37,552 nt of DNA from a bacterium OM1 bin76. GTDB lineage: Bacteria; Actinomycetota; Acidimicrobiia; Spongiisociales; ZC4RG35. Under the pieces are notes generated by a model, which worked only from the letters and a program-made list of their open reading frames with translations, had not been told where the DNA came from and made no database searches. Numbering within the stretch: the first letter of the stretch is position 1; the number at the start of each line of letters is the position of its first letter. The position numbers were made by a program, and so were the translations under genes. This document shows positions 35,108 through 37,552 of this stretch, one piece after another. The stretch lies in the NCBI GenBank assembly GCA_002238785.1, contig MPNA01000027.1:1-37552 (forward strand), written 5' to 3'.

Positions 35108-35772
35108 TGCTGGTGGCAATCGTCGACGACATAATCGATGAACGGAAGACGCTGGAGGGAGAACTTAAGGAGGCCGGCCATAGAGTGATCCCTCGCGAGG
35201 CGGCGCTTTCCTCTCTGGACGACCTGTCGGAGTGGCTGGTGGAAGCTGAGGCCGAGGCGTTCGTCTGCGATCAACGGCTCTCGGTCTCCAACTATGCACC
35301 GTTTCCCGGGGCTGAGGCGGTGTGCCGGGCTTTCCGCTCTCATAAATTGCCTTCGCTCCTTGTCAGTTCATACATCCACGACGAAATCGCATCGATCAGG
35401 CGCTGGAGGGCCGGTGTGCCGGTCTTGATCGGGAAAGACCAGCTTGACCCGGACCTGTTGAATGAGGGCTTCGCCCTCGGCCAGGCGGAACTGGCGGGTG
35501 ACATCCCCATCGCGAGGATCCCCAGAAGAACGGGGATCCACATCGAATCGGTCGATGCTCAGAGGCTTGGCAGAGTGAACGTGATCGTGCCGGGGTGGGA
35601 TGAATGCAAGCCAGTGGAATTGCCGTTGAACATGATCGGAGACGGCGGCTTGAGAGAAGACGTCCGCAAGAGGCAAGTCGACTGGCTGGTCGCCAAGGTC
35701 AACATCGATGCGGAGGAGGCCCATGACTTGTTCTTCACGGACTTCGAGCGGGCACCCGATCCGAAGGGGTGA
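35107..35772 (+). CDS. Receiver-domain response regulator with uncharacterised C-terminal part
   Basis: This 221-residue protein starts with LVAIVDDIIDERKTL, giving the acidic pair of a receiver domain. The phospho-acceptor Asp is in AFVCDQRLS, the Ser/Thr switch in LLVSSYI and the Lys in VPVLIGKDQ. The receiver takes about 130 residues; the last 85, with GRVNVIVPGWDECKPVELPL and AHDLFFTDFE, match no DNA-binding domain I know. ATG 35107 overlaps the kinase stop (TAATG), so the two were made as a pair. It should accept phosphate from the upstream kinase, and its output is probably by protein contact rather than transcription. The frame is intact although the kinase is broken. Confidence 0.85.
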   Translation: MLVAIVDDIIDERKTLEGELKEAGHRVIPREAALSSLDDLSEWLVEAEAEAFVCDQRLSVSNYAPFPGAEAVCRAFRSHKLPSLLVSSYIHDEIASIRRWRAGVPVLIGKDQLDPDLLNEGFALGQAELAGDIPIARIPRRTGIHIESVDAQRLGRVNVIVPGWDECKPVELPLNMIGDGGLREDVRKRQVDWLVAKVNIDAEEAHDLFFTDFERAPDPKG

Positions 35773-36427
35773 GATCACCAGATGCGGCATACAGCGCGGT
35801 GACGAGATAACGGTGGTTGACCAACGTATCCGCTTGGAGGTCCTTGCGCCCACGGTGGACATGGTGCTTCTCGGCGTCGGAGGAAGGTTGGAGGGAGAAA
35901 CGCTGACCTCCAACTCGCTCAGCGGGGTTCTGCGCGTCTGGTTCGAGGAACAGCCACTGGCAATCTTGGCCGGAGACCTGGACGAAATAGGACTGCAAAG
36001 GCTTCTCGTCGAGGAGGAACAACTCCATGGGCGGGTGTTGGTGTTCCCCCATCACGGTGGGCGCACCGGAGGGGACGATCACTCCTTCGTCTCCACCATC
36101 ATGAACGCGGTGGATCCAGAGACGGTGGTCTTCTCTTTCGGCCGCGAGAAATACAGCAATCCCAGACCGGAAATCATCCACGCCATATTCTCAGCCAAGC
36201 CTGGCGCCAAGATCATGTGTACCCAACTCTCCAAGAGGTGTTCCGCCTCGACTTTCGATCCGCCACACCTTGCATCTTTACCAGCCCGGGGAAGAGACGC
36301 GGGACGGTGCTGCGCCGGAAGCCTTCAACTCGACTCACAGGGCGTTGTCACCCCTCAAGTCGCAGAGCACGCAACCTTCGTCGACAGCCTCACTCCCCCT
36401 CCCCTGTGTCGGATCCCACTCCCCTGA
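35708..36427 (+). pseudogene. Metallo-beta-lactamase-fold hydrolase, N-terminal half missing
   Basis: In this frame recognisable sequence begins only near 35770 with RCGIQRGDEITVVDQRIRLEVLAP and continues with PLAILAGDLDE, VLVFPHHGG, ETVVFSFGREKYSNPRPE and a Cys-rich end (MCTQLSKRCS, RCCAGSLQL). This is the second half of a ComEC-type metallo-beta-lactamase fold. The first half, with the HxHxDH metal motif, would be expected upstream, but there the DNA encodes the receiver protein in another frame. The first 20 or so residues of the open frame are shadow sequence. Either a deletion joined the receiver end to the middle of the hydrolase gene, or a short form starts near 35770. Without the HxHxDH motif it should not be an active hydrolase. 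Confidence 0.6.
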
Positions 36428-36536
36428 GACCACCGTTCACCACGGTATGCAGGGTGGTGGACCACTGGCAGTTGGCCCACCCTCCAGGAGTGACTGGTCA
36501 TCTGCCGAAGAGAATCCTCGGGGAAGATTTACCGGC

Positions 36537-36578
36537 ATTCGGAGTTCCTGACTTATTAACCCATAATATTCGGAGTTC
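36537..36578 (+). promoter_or_regulatory. Paired 11-base direct repeats upstream of the exonuclease gene
   Basis: ATTCGGAGTTC occurs at 36537-36547 and again at 36568-36578, 31 bases apart (about three helical turns), around an A+T-rich stretch TTATTAACCCATAATATT that could serve as the -10 region. The second copy contains the GGAG ribosome-binding element just before ATG 36581. This could be an operator. Confidence 0.45.
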
Positions 36579-36580
36579 AT

Positions 36581-37426
36581 ATGCGTCACAGTTTTGCTGC
36601 CATAGATTTCGAGACCGCCAACGGGAGGATTCACAGCATTTGCGCCATTGGAGTTGTGACAGTCGACCACGGCGCAGTCAGAGAGCGCATGTGGCTGGTA
36701 CGACCACCGGGTAACCGCTACGTCCATGAGAACACTGCCCTGCACGGTCTCACGGCAATAGATACAAGAACAGCCAAACCGTTCGCCGACGTATGGCCCG
36801 AGGCGAAGAGGTTCATCGGGAACAGAACCGTTATCGGTCACAACATGCGTTGGGACGCGAAAGCGCTCGAGGCGGCACTTGCCTATTACGACAAACCGGT
36901 GCCGCGGCTACGCAAAGGATGCTCCATGGACATGGCTATTCTGGTCTGGCCGGATCGCAGCGACTACAAGTTGCCTGCGCTGTGCTCCGATTGGGGAATT
37001 GACCTAAACCACCACAACGCTTTGTCCGATGCTCGTGCTGTGGCCGAACTCGTGAAGGTGATGCTCAAGATCGAAAAGTGTGATCTCTCGGAACTTTTGA
37101 AGAGGTCCAAGAAAGGGACCAGTCGCCGTCGTGAAGAAGCCCGCCTCCGGGCAATGAAAGAAAAACCGCCCACCGAGAAGCAACTGAACCTGATGGCGAC
37201 CCTACTTCATGAGAACGGCCACTCTGACCCCCTCATAGCCATTGTCCGCAAAGTGATGGAAGCAGAGTGGGACAGAGCAGAAGTGTCCATCGGGATAGAG
37301 GCGGTGAAGTCAGGAAAGGACATCACGATCACTCGCCCGAGTAGAAAACAACTCAAGGCACTCACCGGCACACGGTTCTCCACCATTAGCCGCGGAAACC
37401 GGTTTGGAGTGGTATTTACGGTCTAA
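36581..37426 (+). CDS. DnaQ-like DEDDh 3'-5' exonuclease with extra C-terminal domain
   Basis: This 281-residue protein has an RNase H-fold exonuclease over the first 170 residues. Motif I is AAIDFETAN (catalytic Asp and Glu), motif II lies around VIGHNMRWDAKALEAAL, and motif III is HNALSDARAVAEL with the His and Asp of the DEDDh type. The remaining 110 residues begin with a Lys/Arg-rich stretch (KRSKKGTSRRREEARLRAM) and continue with EKQLNLMATLLHENGH; I do not recognise them. Stand-alone members of this family act in DNA repair, RNA trimming or mobile-element defence. ATG 36581 is preceded by GGAGTTCAT. It is co-oriented with the methyltransferase-kinase cassette but 153 bases away, so membership is uncertain. 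Confidence 0.88.
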   Translation: MRHSFAAIDFETANGRIHSICAIGVVTVDHGAVRERMWLVRPPGNRYVHENTALHGLTAIDTRTAKPFADVWPEAKRFIGNRTVIGHNMRWDAKALEAALAYYDKPVPRLRKGCSMDMAILVWPDRSDYKLPALCSDWGIDLNHHNALSDARAVAELVKVMLKIEKCDLSELLKRSKKGTSRRREEARLRAMKEKPPTEKQLNLMATLLHENGHSDPLIAIVRKVMEAEWDRAEVSIGIEAVKSGKDITITRPSRKQLKALTGTRFSTISRGNRFGVVFTV

Positions 37427-37473
37427 GCCTGGATCCACCGGTGGTTGGGGGGTGTGTGGGGGTGAAATGCTGT

Positions 37474-37544
37474 GAAGTGCCTCTCTGACCTGGGAGAATA
37501 GCTGTTAGCTAAGACGGCTGTCACCCAGACAGAGGAGGCACTTC
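37474..37544 (+). repeat. Inverted repeat ahead of a gene or mobile element entering the right edge
   Basis: GAAGTGCCTC (37474-37483) and its exact reverse complement GAGGCACTTC (37535-37544) frame about 50 bases. Imperfect pairing continues for another ten bases on each side, and a small inner AGCT-GTT-AGCT element lies between. The right arm contains the ribosome-binding site of the following start codon, so folding could block translation. Structured leaders like this occur in some insertion sequences, but no transposase sequence is visible here. Confidence 0.5.
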
Positions 37545-37546
37545 TT

Positions 37547-37552
37547 GTGAAC
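37547..37552 (+). CDS. Start of a gene cut by the window edge
   Basis: GTG at 37547 stands eight bases after AGAGGAGG (37531-37538), a strong ribosome-binding site. Only two codons (Val/fMet, Asn) are inside the window, so nothing can be said about the product. Confidence 0.4.

Overview
The window reads as a chromosomal segment of a high-G+C Gram-positive bacterium of the Actinomycetota, plausibly Acidimicrobiia or a close relative. The reasons are the uvrC-rapZ-pgk-tpiA order, secreted SLH-domain proteins with Thr/Pro linkers, frequent GTG/TTG starts and tight gene packing. This placement is an inference from gene content; no rRNA or tRNA gene was seen.

Layout. (1) Positions 1-1748 are a nearly complete IS1182-like insertion sequence with 15-bp terminal inverted repeats. 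Its transposase is broken into three frames, and the IS end supplies the stop codon of the neighbouring gene. (2) Positions 1745-2800 carry a coupled pair on the minus strand: a stand-alone RelA/SpoT synthetase-domain protein followed by a 105-residue protein, possibly a toxin-antitoxin-like pair. (3) From 21790 down to 3008 eleven minus-strand genes follow one another, most with gaps under 30 bases. They are a pyruvyltransferase/glycosyltransferase fusion, an amidohydrolase, one hydantoinase/oxoprolinase A subunit, three tandem B-subunit paralogues, uvrA, uvrC, rapZ, pgk and tpiA. (4) On the plus strand at 21866-24885 an M20-like hydrolase lacking the usual catalytic Glu pair overlaps a gene for an OLD-like ATPase with a TOPRIM/DUF4435-like C-terminus. 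(5) Positions 24939-26751 hold a minus-strand SDR oxidoreductase and a NicX/M29-like metalloenzyme. (6) Positions 27146-31520 hold cell-surface genes and debris: a large SLH protein, the 3' remnant of an M19 dipeptidase, a small SLH protein overlapping a probably truncated lipoprotein, and a decayed IS5-family transposase. (7) Positions 31659-36427 are a compact plus-strand cassette: small ORF, N6-adenine DNA methyltransferase, two-headed GHKL ATPase/histidine kinase, receiver protein, and a metallo-beta-lactamase-fold protein. (8) Positions 36581-37426 encode a DEDDh exonuclease. The right edge at 37474-37552 looks like the 5' end of another gene or mobile element.

The cassette in (7) is the best candidate for an undescribed system. 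It joins DNA modification, an HSP90/MORC-like ATPase head, His-Asp phosphorelay parts and a hydrolase fold, with genes overlapping by 1-8 bases. This copy looks damaged: the kinase needs about five frame changes and has Leu where the phospho-accepting His is expected, and the hydrolase lacks its N-terminal half. The flanking IS debris suggests an accessory island in decay, although homopolymer sequencing errors have to be excluded. The long run in (3) is also unusual because it places nucleotide excision repair and lower glycolysis downstream of surface-glycan and amide/carboxylase-type genes. All lengths, gaps and motif positions were read from the sequence by eye; family assignments rest on recalled motifs, not on a search.
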